Assembly: GCF_003202205.1 (NCBI RefSeq)
Contig: NZ_PDOG01000006.1
Span: 1 to 64,000, forward strand
Direction of reading: 5' to 3'
Source of the DNA: Halomonas sp. LBP4
GTDB taxonomy: Bacteria > Pseudomonadota > Gammaproteobacteria > Pseudomonadales > Halomonadaceae
Length of the DNA stretch: 64,000 bases
The position numbers and the translations under genes are program-made. Shown here in pieces: positions 36,806 through 46,334 of this stretch. The first letter of the stretch is position 1, and each line of letters opens with the position of its first letter. The notes beneath the pieces are model-generated. The model saw only the letters and a list, made by a program, of their open reading frames with translations, was not told the DNA's origin and searched no databases.

Positions 36806-37900
36806 ATGACCGCCCGATCGGACACCGAATTGCCCAGCTGCGACTTCGACTGTCTGGTGTTCATCGGCCGCTTCCAGCCCCCCCACCTGGGCCACCTGGC
36901 GGTGATCCACGAGGCGCTCAAGCGCGCGCGGCAGGTCATCGTGCTGGCGGGCTCCGCCTGGCAGGCCCGCTCGCTGCGCAATCCCTGGCGTTTCGATGAA
37001 CGCCAGCGCATGCTGCGCAGTGCCTTCGACGAGGAGGAGAATGCCCGGCTGGAGATCGTTCCGCTGCTGGACGCGCTCTACAACAACGACGTCTGGGTGC
37101 GCGACGTGCAGCGCAAGGTGCGCGACATCGCCAGTCACGACCATGCCCGCCTGCCGCGCATCGGCTTGATCGGCGCCAGTCGCGGCCAGTCCAGCTACTA
37201 TCTCTCGCTGTTCCCGCAGTGGGAGTCGGTGAGCGTGCCGCTCATCGAGGGCATCTCGGCGAGCCAGATCCGCGAGCGCCTGTTCCGCTCGGCCTCCTCC
37301 GCCGAGGACTACCTGAGCACCGGTGCCGCCCACGACCTTCCTCCGGGCGTGCTCGAGGAGGTCCGCGGCTTCTGCACGGGTGACAGCTATCGCCAACTGA
37401 TCGAGGAGCAGCGGCTGCTCGATCAGTACCGGGCCGCCTGGGCCCAGGCGCCCTACCCGCCCATCTTCGTCACCGTCAACGCCGTGGTGGTACAGTCCGG
37501 CCACGTGCTGTTGGTGCGGCGTACCGCCGCCCCCGGCAAGGGGCTCTTCGCCCTGCCGGGCGGCTTCATCAACCCCCACGAGCGGCTGCTGGAGGCCTGC
37601 CTGCGCGAGCTGCGCGAGCGGGTGCGCCTGAAGGTGCCCGAGCCGGTGCTCAAGGGCTCCCTGCGCGGCCAGCGACTGTTCGACGAGCCCCACCGCAGCT
37701 GGCGCGGCCGCACCCTCGCCGAGGCCTTCTACTTCGCCCTGCGCCCCGAGCAGCAGTTGCCCCGGCTCAAGCCGGTCCAGGGTGGCGACCATGCCCGCTG
37801 GGTCGCCTTGGCCGATCTCGAGCCGGAAAGCCTGTTCGAGGACCACTTCTTCATCATCCAGGACTTTCTCGGCCTGCCGGCGGATCTGGGCGGGGTCTAG
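36806..37900 (+). CDS. nadM: Bifunctional nicotinamide-nucleotide adenylyltransferase / Nudix protein
   Basis: 364 residues. The N-terminal 190 residues are a NadM-type adenylyltransferase (F-I-G-R-F-Q-P-P-H-L-G-H near 20-31; I-S-A-S-Q-I-R near 155). The C-terminal half is a Nudix domain, a known fusion that in relatives splits ADP-ribose. The Nudix box reads G-x5-E-x7-R-E-L-R-E-R-V-R-L, so the second Glu of the E-E pair and the following Gly are both Arg. Metal binding may be weakened. Confidence 0.88.
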   Translation: MTARSDTELPSCDFDCLVFIGRFQPPHLGHLAVIHEALKRARQVIVLAGSAWQARSLRNPWRFDERQRMLRSAFDEEENARLEIVPLLDALYNNDVWVRDVQRKVRDIASHDHARLPRIGLIGASRGQSSYYLSLFPQWESVSVPLIEGISASQIRERLFRSASSAEDYLSTGAAHDLPPGVLEEVRGFCTGDSYRQLIEEQRLLDQYRAAWAQAPYPPIFVTVNAVVVQSGHVLLVRRTAAPGKGLFALPGGFINPHERLLEACLRELRERVRLKVPEPVLKGSLRGQRLFDEPHRSWRGRTLAEAFYFALRPEQQLPRLKPVQGGDHARWVALADLEPESLFEDHFFIIQDFLGLPADLGGV

Positions 37901-37903
37901 CAG

Positions 37904-37948
37904 CCTGTCGGATTTGACCGATCGTCGCTCCGCGTCAAATCCGACAGG
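37904..37948. terminator. Palindromic hairpin, short relative of the MITE-like element
   Basis: Perfect 14-bp arms (CCTGTCGGATTTGA with its complement at 37935-37948) flank a 17-base loop, between the convergent nadM and lysR-type genes. It can act as terminator. The first 26 bases are identical to the left end of the element at 45062, so it is probably a derivative of that repeat. Confidence 0.7.
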
Positions 37949-37951
37949 TTC

Positions 37952-38869
37952 CTAGGCCTGCAGGAAGTCGCGGGGTAACTTCATCATCTGCCGCCACAGC
38001 TTCTCGACGCCCGGCTTGTGCACCAGCGAGCAGCGATAGAGGCGAATCTCGAGCGGTACGTCCCACTTCTCGCCGCCGGCACGCACCAGTCGGCCGCTGG
38101 TCAGCTCCTCGCGGATGCAGAAGTCGGGAATCCAGGCCAGGCCCACCCCCTGCAGCACCATGCCCTTGAGCCCCTCGGCCATGGCCGTCTCGTAGACGGT
38201 GCGCAGGCGCATGCGCAGCGGGTCGTTCTTCAGCAGCATGCGCACGCTGCGCCCGAGGAAGGCGCCCTGGGTGTAGGAGAGGTAGGGAATGGGGTCGCGG
38301 CCCTCCAGTGGCCAGCGCGGCCGCCCCAGCTCGTTGGGCAGGCACACCGGTATCATCTTGACCTGACCGATGGAGAAGGAGGGAAAGACCTCGGCGTCGA
38401 GCTGCATGCTGGCATAGGGATCGTAGTAGGCCAGCATCAGGTCGCAGTTGCCCTCGCGCAGCACGTGGATCGCCTCCCCCACGTTCATGGCCACCAGCCG
38501 GGTGGGCAGCTCCCCCAGGCCCTGCTGGAGCCGCGAGATCCACTGCGGGTAGAAGCTCAGCGCCAGGGAGTGGGCAGCGACGATGTCCAGGGCCTCGTTG
38601 GCGATGGAGAGACCGCGCAGGTGACCCAGGCTCTCGTTGAGTTGCTCGACCAGGTTGCGGGCGGTGACCAGGAACAGCTGCCCCTCGGAGGTGAGATCCA
38701 CCGGCGTGGTGGAGCGGTCCACCAGGGTGACGCCCACGGCCTGCTCCAGGGCTCGGATGCGACGACTGAAAGCCGGCTGGGTGACGTGGCGCTGACGCGC
38801 CGAAGCGGAGAAACTGCGGGTGTTGGCCAGAGCGACGAAGTCCTCCAGCCACTTGGTCTCGAGGTTCAC
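37952..38869 (-). CDS. LysR-family transcriptional regulator
   Basis: 305 residues from a GTG at 38869 with GGAG before it; an ATG 36 bases upstream is the alternative. The N-terminal helix-turn-helix (S-F-S-A-S-A-R-Q-R-H-V-T-Q-P-A-F-S-R-R near 18-36) is followed by a periplasmic-binding-like effector domain. The target is unknown; no divergent partner gene is present, since cls is on the same strand. Confidence 0.9.
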   Translation of the reverse strand: MNLETKWLEDFVALANTRSFSASARQRHVTQPAFSRRIRALEQAVGVTLVDRSTTPVDLTSEGQLFLVTARNLVEQLNESLGHLRGLSIANEALDIVAAHSLALSFYPQWISRLQQGLGELPTRLVAMNVGEAIHVLREGNCDLMLAYYDPYASMQLDAEVFPSFSIGQVKMIPVCLPNELGRPRWPLEGRDPIPYLSYTQGAFLGRSVRMLLKNDPLRMRLRTVYETAMAEGLKGMVLQGVGLAWIPDFCIREELTSGRLVRAGGEKWDVPLEIRLYRCSLVHKPGVEKLWRQMMKLPRDFLQA

Positions 38870-38933
38870 CGGGGCTCCCGATCGCGGGTGAATTGCCGGC
38901 CGCATCCTGCGGGCCTTCGAAGGCGGTAATGTA

Positions 38934-40349
38934 TCACTGGATCGGCGACAGGAGGTAGGCGGCCCGCGAAACGATCTTGCGCCACAGCGGCCGCGCGGTC
39001 AGCTCGTCGCGGCTGACGCGCCGGCAGTTGGCGAAATCCTGCTCCAGCATCAGGCGCACCTGGGCGGCGAAGCGACGATCGGGGATGACCGCGGTGATCT
39101 CGAAATTCAGCCGAAAGGAGCGGTTGTCGAGGTTGACGGTGCCCACGCTGGCGGCAGCATCGTCGATCAGCATCACCTTCTGGTGCAGGAAGCCCGGCTG
39201 GTAGCGATAGACCTTGACCCCCGCATGCAGCATGTCGGGCAGGAAGGAGAACGCCGAGAGGAACACCAGCAGATGGTCGGGACGCTCGGGCATCATGATG
39301 CGCACGTCGACCCCGCGCATGGCGGCCAGGCGCAGGGCATCCTGGACGCCCTGGTCGGGAACGAAGTAGGGGCTGGTCACCCAGAAACGTTCGTGGGCGC
39401 TGTGGATGGCGTGCTGCACCAGCAGGCTGGCGGTCTCCTGGCGGTCCGCCGGGCCCGAGGGCACGATCACCACGTCCTGGCACTCCACGCAGGTCACCTG
39501 AGGGGTCCAGGACAGGTTGATCACCTCACCGGTGGCCCAGTGCCAGTCCTCCCAGAAGGCCTCCTGCAGCCCCAGTACGCTGGGGCCGGTCAACTTGAGG
39601 TGGGTATCGCGCCAGGGCCCGTGGCGCCCCTGGCCCAGATACTCCACACCCACGTTGAAGCCGCCCAGCCAGCCTTCCCGGCCATCGACCACCAGCACCT
39701 TGCGATGGTTGCGGAAGTTGAGCTGGAAGCGGTGGCGGAAGCCGCGGGAGGAGCGGAAGGCGCTCACCTCGATGCCGTAGAGCGCGAGGTCGCGCAGGTA
39801 CCCCTCGTTGAGCTTGTGACTACCGATCTCGTCGTAGAGGAAATAGACCCGCACCCCACGATCGGCGGCCTGCTGCAGGCGCTGCTTGAGCTCGAGGCCC
39901 AGGGCATCGTGGCGCACGATGAAGAACTGGATGAGGATGTACTCCTCGGCCCGCTCGATGCCATCGAACAGGCTATCGAACGTTGCCTCGCCATCGATCA
40001 GCAACTCCGCGCGGTTGCCGGTCGTCAGCGGCATCATGGCCAGCTGTTCCACTGCCCGGATATCGGAATCCCGTGCCTCGGCGACGAAGGGCTCGACCCG
40101 TTCGCGATAACGCGCCAGCACCCGACGCAGCACCGTATCCCGCTCGCCGCGCGCCGAGACATACCCATAAAAGCGCGGCCGGCCCAAGAGCCAGTAGGCC
40201 GGCACCGCCAGGTAGGGAAACGTGACCAGGGAGATGATCCAGGCGATGGCCCCCTGGGAGGTTCGACTCGACATCAGTGCCAGCACCGCCGAGAGCACGC
40301 CCAGCAGATGCACCAGGAAGATTGCCCAGCCGATCAACCAGGAGGTCAT
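38934..40349 (-). CDS. cls: Cardiolipin synthase
   Basis: 471 residues, the usual length. Two N-terminal membrane segments are followed by two phospholipase-D motifs: H-R-K-V-L-V-V-D near 217 and H-Q-K-V-M-L-I-D near 391, each with the following Gly and Asn residues. It joins two phosphatidylglycerol molecules into cardiolipin in the inner membrane, a lipid important in salt-adapted bacteria. Confidence 0.95.
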   Translation of the reverse strand: MTSWLIGWAIFLVHLLGVLSAVLALMSSRTSQGAIAWIISLVTFPYLAVPAYWLLGRPRFYGYVSARGERDTVLRRVLARYRERVEPFVAEARDSDIRAVEQLAMMPLTTGNRAELLIDGEATFDSLFDGIERAEEYILIQFFIVRHDALGLELKQRLQQAADRGVRVYFLYDEIGSHKLNEGYLRDLALYGIEVSAFRSSRGFRHRFQLNFRNHRKVLVVDGREGWLGGFNVGVEYLGQGRHGPWRDTHLKLTGPSVLGLQEAFWEDWHWATGEVINLSWTPQVTCVECQDVVIVPSGPADRQETASLLVQHAIHSAHERFWVTSPYFVPDQGVQDALRLAAMRGVDVRIMMPERPDHLLVFLSAFSFLPDMLHAGVKVYRYQPGFLHQKVMLIDDAAASVGTVNLDNRSFRLNFEITAVIPDRRFAAQVRLMLEQDFANCRRVSRDELTARPLWRKIVSRAAYLLSPIQ

Positions 40350-40387
40350 GTGCTCTCCCTGAAAAAACAGTGTTCTACATCATAACG

Positions 40388-40429
40388 AAACGACAGCGGC
40401 CCCGCCAGATGGCGGGGCCGCTGTCGTTT
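40388..40429. terminator. Strong intrinsic terminator after fumarase
   Basis: A perfect 19-bp stem (40388-40406 with 40411-40429) and AGAT loop lie about 60 bp beyond the fumarase stop on the minus strand and before cls. Its loop-proximal core closely resembles the terminator at 15403. Confidence 0.9.
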
Positions 40430-40487
40430 GTGGCCGTGGGTGGTCCTGCTTGAGGCGCGACGGGCATCGGCGCATCACATGCGGTGA

Positions 40488-41993
40488 TCAGGCGCGTTCG
40501 GCGATGATCTCCTTCCACTTGGCGGGACCGGTCTGGTGCACCGAGGTACCCTGGCTGTCCACCGCCACGGTCACCGGCATGTCCTCCACCTCGAACTCGT
40601 AGATGGCTTCCATGCCCAGGTCCTCGAAGCCCACCACACGAGCCTTCTTGATCGCCTGGGCGACCAGGTAGGCGGAGCCGCCCACGGCCATCAGGTAGAC
40701 CGCCTGGTTGTCGCGGATCGCCTCGATGGCGGCCGGGCCGCGCTCGGCCTTGCCGACCATCCCCAGCAGGCCGGTCTCCTCGAGCATGGTGCGGGTGAAC
40801 TTGTCCATGCGGGTGGCGGTGGTGGGGCCCGCCGGGCCGACCACCTCGTCGCGCACCGGGTCGACCGGCCCCACGTAGTAGATAAAGCGGCCCTTGAGGT
40901 CCACCGGCAACGGCTCGCCCTTGGCGATCATGTCGACCATCCGCTTGTGGGCGGCGTCACGGCCGGTGAGCAGCTTGCCGTTGAGCAGCAGGGTATCGCC
41001 GGGCTGCCAGGTCTGCACCTCTTCCGGGGTCACGCTATCGAGATCGACCCGCTTGACGTTGTCGCCCGCCTCGCGGGTGATTTCCGGCCAGTCCTCGAGC
41101 TTCGGCGCGGGCAGCGCCGTGGGACCGGACCCATCCAGGGTGAAGTGGGCGTGGCGGGTGGCGGCACAGTTGGGGATGATCGCCACCGGCTTGTTGGCGG
41201 CGTGGGTCGGATAGTCCTTGACCTTGATGTCGAGCACCGTGGTCAACCCCCCCAGGCCCTGGGCGCCGATGCCGCTCCGGTTGACCTTGTCGAAGAGCTC
41301 CAGGCGCAGTTCCTCGGCGCGATTGGCGGCACCACGGGCCTGCAGCTCCTGGATGTCGATGGGGTCGAGCAGCGCTTCCTTGGCGATCTCCATGGCCTTC
41401 TCGGCGGTACCACCGATGCCGATGCCGAGCATGCCCGGCGGACACCAGCCGGCCCCCATCTTCGGCAGCTGCTCCATCACCCAGTCGACCACGCTGTCGG
41501 AGGGGTTGAGCATGGCGAACTTGGACTTGGCCTCGCTGCCACCGCCCTTGGCCGCCACGTGCACCTCGACGGTGTCGCCCGGTACCAGCTTGTGGTGGAT
41601 CACCGCCGGGGTGTTGTCGCCGGTGTTCTTGCGGGCGCCATCGGGGTCGGCGAGCACCGAGGCACGCAGCACGTTGTCGGGGAGCCGGTAGGCACGACGG
41701 ACCCCCTCGTTGATCATGTCGTCGAGGCTCATGTCGGCCTCGAAGCGCACGTTCATGCCCACCTGGACGAAGACGGTGACGATGCCGGTGTCCTGACAGA
41801 TCGGGCGATGGCCAGTGGCACACATCCGCGAGTTGATCAGGATCTGGGCGATGGCGTCCTTGGCCGCGGGATTCTCCTCGCGCTCGTAGGCCGCCGCCAT
41901 GGCGTCGATGAAATCCTTCGGGTGGTAATAGGAGATGTACTGGAGGGCATCGGCGACGCTCTGGATCAGATCGTCCTGGCGGATCACGGTCAT
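40488..41993 (-). CDS. fumA: Class I fumarate hydratase (iron-sulfur, single chain)
   Basis: 501 residues from the ATG at 41993, preceded by AAGGAG; the frame extends ten codons further without a ribosome site. Class I features are present: cluster Cys in C-A-T-G-H-R-P-I-C-Q-D-T-G near 105, a Cys in I-P-N-C-A-A-T-R-H near 275, and the fused alpha and beta domains. It is an oxygen-labile TCA-cycle enzyme converting fumarate to malate. Confidence 0.95.
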   Translation of the reverse strand: MTVIRQDDLIQSVADALQYISYYHPKDFIDAMAAAYEREENPAAKDAIAQILINSRMCATGHRPICQDTGIVTVFVQVGMNVRFEADMSLDDMINEGVRRAYRLPDNVLRASVLADPDGARKNTGDNTPAVIHHKLVPGDTVEVHVAAKGGGSEAKSKFAMLNPSDSVVDWVMEQLPKMGAGWCPPGMLGIGIGGTAEKAMEIAKEALLDPIDIQELQARGAANRAEELRLELFDKVNRSGIGAQGLGGLTTVLDIKVKDYPTHAANKPVAIIPNCAATRHAHFTLDGSGPTALPAPKLEDWPEITREAGDNVKRVDLDSVTPEEVQTWQPGDTLLLNGKLLTGRDAAHKRMVDMIAKGEPLPVDLKGRFIYYVGPVDPVRDEVVGPAGPTTATRMDKFTRTMLEETGLLGMVGKAERGPAAIEAIRDNQAVYLMAVGGSAYLVAQAIKKARVVGFEDLGMEAIYEFEVEDMPVTVAVDSQGTSVHQTGPAKWKEIIAERA

Positions 41994-42190
41994 GGGCAAG
42001 GGACTCCTTGGCGTTGTCGGCATGCCCGCTCTCTACAGCCGGTCACTGTCGCGTTGGCGGGCTCGAACGGGGGCAGATTATACCGCACCCGCCATCCTGC
42101 CGCAGTGCTCTACTCCCAAAGGAGCGCTGGTCCTGGTAGTGGCGTGAATGAAGATAACGGTATAAATCCCCAACCACGGTGGCATGGTGA

Positions 42191-44218
42191 TCAGGCCGTG
42201 CCGAGCAACAGCTGACGCTCCTTGAGCTCGTGCAGGCGATCGCGCAAGCGCGCCGCCTCCTCGAACTCCAGGTTCTGGGCGGCTTCGAACATGGCATCCT
42301 CGACCCGGGACACTTCCCTGAGCAGCTCGCTGGGCGACAGGTCGGCGGGATCGTAGACCGCGGCCCCTTCGGCCACCTTGCGCTCGGCTTTCCGACCCTT
42401 GCCCTTCCTGCCGGGGGCCTGGGCGGCCTCGAGGATATCGGCCACCGAGCGGGTCACGGTCTGCGGCGTGATGCCATGGGCCTCGTTGTGGGCGATCTGC
42501 TTGTGGCGCCGCCGCTCGGTCTCGTCCATGGCCCGGCGCATCGAGTCGGTGGTCCGGTCACCGTAGAGGATCGCCTTGCCATGGGCGTTGCGGGCGGCCC
42601 GGCCGATGGTCTGGATCAGCGAGCGCTCGTTGCGCAGGAAGCCCTCCTTGTCGGCGTCGAGGATCGCCACCAGCGACACCTCGGGAATGTCGAGGCCCTC
42701 GCGCAGCAGGTTGATGCCCACCAGCACGTCGAACTTGCCGAGGCGCAGGTCGCGGATGATCTCCACCCGCTCCACGGTGTCGATGTCCGAGTGCAGGTAG
42801 CGCACCCGCACGTCGTGTTCGTCGAGGTACTCGGTGAGGTCCTCGGCCATGCGCTTGGTCAGGGTGGTGACCAGCACCCGCTCGCCCACACCGGCACGCA
42901 GGCGAATCTCCGAGAGCAGGTCGTCGACCTGGGTGGACGCCGGACGCACCTCGATCTCCGGGTCGACCAGGCCGGTGGGCCGCACCACCTGCTCCACCAC
43001 CTGCCCGGCGTGCTCGGCCTCGTAGGGGCCGGGGGTGGCCGAGACGAAGATGGTCTGCGGGCTGATCGACTCCCACTCCTGGAAGGTCATGGGGCGGTTG
43101 TCCAGCGCCGAGGGCAGGCGAAAGCCGTACTCCACCAGGGTCTCCTTGCGCGAGCGGTCGCCCTTGTACATGCCGCCTACCTGGGGAACGCTGACATGGG
43201 ACTCGTCGATGAACAGCAGCGCATCCGGCGGCAGGTAATCGAAGAAGGTGGGGGGCGGCTCGCCCGGATTGCGGCCGGAGAGATAGCGCGAGTAGTTCTC
43301 GATGCCGTTGCAGTAGCCCAGCTCGTGCATCATCTCGATGTCGTAGAGGGTGCGCTGCTCGAGGCGCTGGGCCTCCACCAGCTTGTCGTGCCGGCGCAGC
43401 CACTCCAGGCGCTCGGCCAGTTCGCCCTTGATCAGCTCCGCCGCTCCCAGGATCGTCTCCCGGGGCGTCACATAGTGGCTCTTGGGGTAGATCGTCATGC
43501 GCGGCACCTTGCCGCGCACCTCGCCGGTCAGCGGATCGAACAGGCTGATGCTATCGATCTCGTCGTCGAACAGCTCGACACGCACCGCCTCCTCGTCGGA
43601 GTCGGCGGGATAGATATCGATGACGTCGCCGCGCACCCGATAGGTACCGCGCTTGAAGTCCATGTCGTTGCGGGTGTACTGCAGCTCGGCGAGGCGGCGC
43701 AGGAAGGAGCGCTGATCGATCAGCTCGCCCCGGGTGAAGTGCAGCCGCATCTTCAGGTACTGGTCCGGGTCACCGAGGCCGTAGATCGCCGAGACCGAGA
43801 CCACGATCAGCGCATCACGGCGCTCGAGCAGCGCCTTGGTCGCCGAGAGGCGCATCTGCTCGATATGGTCGTTGATCGAGGCGTCCTTCTCGATGAAGGT
43901 GTCCGACGAGGGCACGTAGGCCTCGGGCTGGTAGTAGTCGTAGTAGGAGACGAAGTACTCCACGGCGTTGTCGGGGAAGAACCCCTTGAACTCGCCGTAG
44001 AGCTGGGCGGCCAGCGTCTTGTTGGGCGCCATGACGATGGTCGGGCGCTGCAACCGTTGCACCACGTTGGCCATGGTGAAGGTCTTGCCGGAACCGGTGA
44101 CGCCGAGCAGCGTCTGGTGGGCAAGTCCCGCCTCCAGCCCCTTGACCAGGTCGTCGATGGCCGTGGGCTGGTCGCCGGCGGGCTGGAACCTGGACTGCAG
44201 ACGAAAGGACTTGCTCAT
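42191..44218 (-). CDS. uvrB: UvrABC system protein B
   Basis: 675 residues from the ATG at 44218 (GGAG upstream). Walker A G-V-T-G-S-G-K-T near 38-45, the beta-hairpin Y-Y-D-Y-Y-Q-P-E-A-Y near 95, D-E-S-H, the helicase motif Q-T-I-G-R-A-A-R and a C-terminal UvrC-binding coiled coil are all present. It verifies DNA damage in nucleotide excision repair. Confidence 0.98.
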   Translation of the reverse strand: MSKSFRLQSRFQPAGDQPTAIDDLVKGLEAGLAHQTLLGVTGSGKTFTMANVVQRLQRPTIVMAPNKTLAAQLYGEFKGFFPDNAVEYFVSYYDYYQPEAYVPSSDTFIEKDASINDHIEQMRLSATKALLERRDALIVVSVSAIYGLGDPDQYLKMRLHFTRGELIDQRSFLRRLAELQYTRNDMDFKRGTYRVRGDVIDIYPADSDEEAVRVELFDDEIDSISLFDPLTGEVRGKVPRMTIYPKSHYVTPRETILGAAELIKGELAERLEWLRRHDKLVEAQRLEQRTLYDIEMMHELGYCNGIENYSRYLSGRNPGEPPPTFFDYLPPDALLFIDESHVSVPQVGGMYKGDRSRKETLVEYGFRLPSALDNRPMTFQEWESISPQTIFVSATPGPYEAEHAGQVVEQVVRPTGLVDPEIEVRPASTQVDDLLSEIRLRAGVGERVLVTTLTKRMAEDLTEYLDEHDVRVRYLHSDIDTVERVEIIRDLRLGKFDVLVGINLLREGLDIPEVSLVAILDADKEGFLRNERSLIQTIGRAARNAHGKAILYGDRTTDSMRRAMDETERRRHKQIAHNEAHGITPQTVTRSVADILEAAQAPGRKGKGRKAERKVAEGAAVYDPADLSPSELLREVSRVEDAMFEAAQNLEFEEAARLRDRLHELKERQLLLGTA

Positions 44219-44291
44219 GGTGACTCCGGGAAGGCGACGGGCGCCGCTGCGACGCCCGGGATGACACAAGGGTGAATCCCGACGGGCAGAC

Positions 44292-44714
44292 TCAGGCCTC
44301 GGCGGTACTGGCCGTTCGGGTGGTGACTTCCACGGTGGCACTGGTCATCAGCCGATGGATCGGGCAGCGGTTGCTGATCTCCTCCAGCCGGGCCAACCGC
44401 TCAGGGGCGACGATGCCGTGGAAGCTCATCACCACTTCGAGTCGATAGGTGCCCTTGCGTTCCTCGCTGTCGTCGCGGTTGATCCTGACGCTCACCCCCT
44501 CGAGCGGCCACTGCTTGCGCCGGGCGTACATCTGGGCGGTGATCGCCTTGCAGGCGGCCAGCGACAGGTCGAAGTAGTCATGGGGATCCGGCGCGCTTCC
44601 CTCGCCGCCCAAGCCCCGGGGCACATCCACGAAGAGATCCTCGAAGCCGTCGAGCTCGACCCGCTGGCGATGGATGCTGTTGCGTTCGCTGATGACCTCG
44701 ATGGTCTTCTTCAT
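44292..44714 (-). CDS. OsmC-family protein
   Basis: 140 residues with the OsmC/Ohr fold pattern. One Cys lies in a helix (A-A-C-K-A near 55) and a second near 117 (R-C-P-I-H), matching the two reactive cysteines of OsmC peroxidases. It probably reduces organic hydroperoxides. The neighbour 18 bp upstream encodes a small HMA-fold protein. Confidence 0.88.
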   Translation of the reverse strand: MKKTIEVISERNSIHRQRVELDGFEDLFVDVPRGLGGEGSAPDPHDYFDLSLAACKAITAQMYARRKQWPLEGVSVRINRDDSEERKGTYRLEVVMSFHGIVAPERLARLEEISNRCPIHRLMTSATVEVTTRTASTAEA

Positions 44715-44732
44715 GGATCGACCTCGTATTGG

Positions 44733-44930
44733 TCACTTGACTTCGATGGGCAGCTTGAGGGCTTCCACTGCCTGGATCAGCGCCTCGCGCCTCACACGCC
44801 CGTCGACCTCGGCGCCGTGGCGACCGACCTCGACACTGTCGACGCCGTCGAGCATCATCAATGCCGTGGTGATGCGGTTGATCTGATCGGCGTTGTCGAC
44901 GCCCTTGAAGCTCAGCGACTGGTGCGCCAT
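44733..44930 (-). CDS. Small HMA-like domain protein without the metal-binding cysteines
   Basis: 65 residues from the ATG at 44930. The pattern (beta strand, helix N-R-I-T-T-A-L, strand D-G-V-D-S-V-E-V, helix, strand) matches heavy-metal-associated domains. The C-x-x-C motif that binds copper is replaced by D-N-A-D-Q, and no Cys is present at all, so metal transfer is unlikely. It is probably co-transcribed with the OsmC-like gene. Confidence 0.75.
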   Translation of the reverse strand: MAHQSLSFKGVDNADQINRITTALMMLDGVDSVEVGRHGAEVDGRVRREALIQAVEALKLPIEVK

Positions 44931-45061
44931 GGCGGCCTCTCCACGTGGCCCGACATGCATAAGCTGTCGTGAATGCATGAGAACAGACCCCGAGTCTAGC
45001 ATGGCCACGGCGTTCCGGCAGCGGTTGCAATGACGCCACAGCGCCCGCATTACACTCCCAG

Positions 45062-45221
45062 GAGCCTGTCGGATTTGACCGATCGTCGCGAGAGACACGG
45101 ATTTCGAGACAAGTTTATCGATCTGATGAAGCGAATAGCGGGCTATTTAACGAAGCAGATCGAATGAAATTGGCCGAAAGCCCGGGTGTCGCAGTAGATC
45201 AGCGTTAAGTCCGACAGGCTC
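45062..45221. mobile_element. MITE-like 160-bp element with terminal inverted repeats
   Basis: The ends GAGCCTGTCGGATTT and AAGTCCGACAGGCTC are 15-base inverted repeats with one mismatch. The interior (AT-richer than the flanks) has no gene. It fills most of the 332-bp gap between the HMA-like gene and ygfZ. The left end recurs at 37904. No parent transposase is seen in this window. Confidence 0.6.
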
Positions 45222-45262
45222 TTAGACATCGACCGAGCGAGACCGACGACAGGAGCTCCGGA

Positions 45263-46312
45263 ATGAACGAGTGGATCGCCACCCTGGGTGGCCGGCAGGA
45301 GGCCGAGGACCGGGTCGAGTTCGATCCGGCATCGCAGGAGTCGCCGGCGCCGGCTCGGCAGGCGCTGGAAGCCACGGTGATGACGCCCCTGGCCCATCTC
45401 GGCGTACTGGACGTGACGGGTCACGATGCCGAGAAATTCCTGCAGGGCCAGACCAGCGCCCAGGTGACCCTGGCCGACAGCGAGTTCGCGCCCCTCACCT
45501 GCTTCTGTACCCCCAAGGGGCGCATGCTGGCCAATGCCCAGCTGTGGCGGGTAGCGCCGGAACGCTACCGGCTGGTGATGCATCGCAGCCTGGTGGGCCC
45601 GTTGACCGATCACCTGAAGAAGTTCGCCGCCTTCTACAAGGTGGAGCTCGAGGCGCGTGACGACCTGGTGCTGCTCGGGCTGATCGGCCGCGAGGCATCG
45701 GCCCTCGCCGAGGTGCGCTTCGATGTCATCCCGCCGAAACCCTGGCACCAGGCCGGCAACGGCGAGATCCAGGTGCTGGCCCACCCGGGGCCGCGGCCCC
45801 GGCTGCTGGTCTGCCTGCCCGCCGAGAAGGCCACTGAGGCCTGGCAGCGCCTGGCCGAGCATGCCACGCCGGTGGGCAATGCGGTATGGCGGCTGCACGA
45901 CATCCAGGCCGGCCTGGCCTGGCTCGACGCCAGCCAGCGCGACGCCTACCTGCCCCAGATGATCAACTGGGAGGCACTCGGCGGCATCAGCTTCAAGAAG
46001 GGCTGCTACACGGGGCAGGAGGTGGTGGCCCGGGCCCATTTCCGCGGCCAGGTGAAGAAGCGTCTGGTGCGCGCCCAGCTCGACGGTAGCCTGCTGCCCG
46101 AACTCGGCAGCACCATTCACGACGCCGAGGACAAGTCGTTCGGCGAGGTGCTGGCCGCCGAGCTGGACGCCTACGGCGAGGCCGAGGTGCTGGCGGTGAT
46201 GAGCATCAAGGAGCCGACCCCGCCGCTGCGCGTTGCCGGCCAGAAGCTCAAGCTGCTGAAGCTGCCCTACCCGCTGGAGCGGCTGGACCCGGAGAGCCTG
46301 GCGACGAAGTAA
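45263..46312 (+). CDS. ygfZ: YgfZ/GcvT-family folate-binding protein
   Basis: 349 residues. The invariant YgfZ motif K-G-C-Y-T-G-Q-E appears near 249-256, with F-L-Q-G-Q-T-S near 59. YgfZ uses tetrahydrofolate and helps maintain Fe-S enzymes such as MiaB. An AGGAGC ribosome site precedes the ATG. Confidence 0.95.
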   Translation: MNEWIATLGGRQEAEDRVEFDPASQESPAPARQALEATVMTPLAHLGVLDVTGHDAEKFLQGQTSAQVTLADSEFAPLTCFCTPKGRMLANAQLWRVAPERYRLVMHRSLVGPLTDHLKKFAAFYKVELEARDDLVLLGLIGREASALAEVRFDVIPPKPWHQAGNGEIQVLAHPGPRPRLLVCLPAEKATEAWQRLAEHATPVGNAVWRLHDIQAGLAWLDASQRDAYLPQMINWEALGGISFKKGCYTGQEVVARAHFRGQVKKRLVRAQLDGSLLPELGSTIHDAEDKSFGEVLAAELDAYGEAEVLAVMSIKEPTPPLRVAGQKLKLLKLPYPLERLDPESLATK

Positions 46313-46334
46313 GGCACCATGGTGGACTGGGCTC

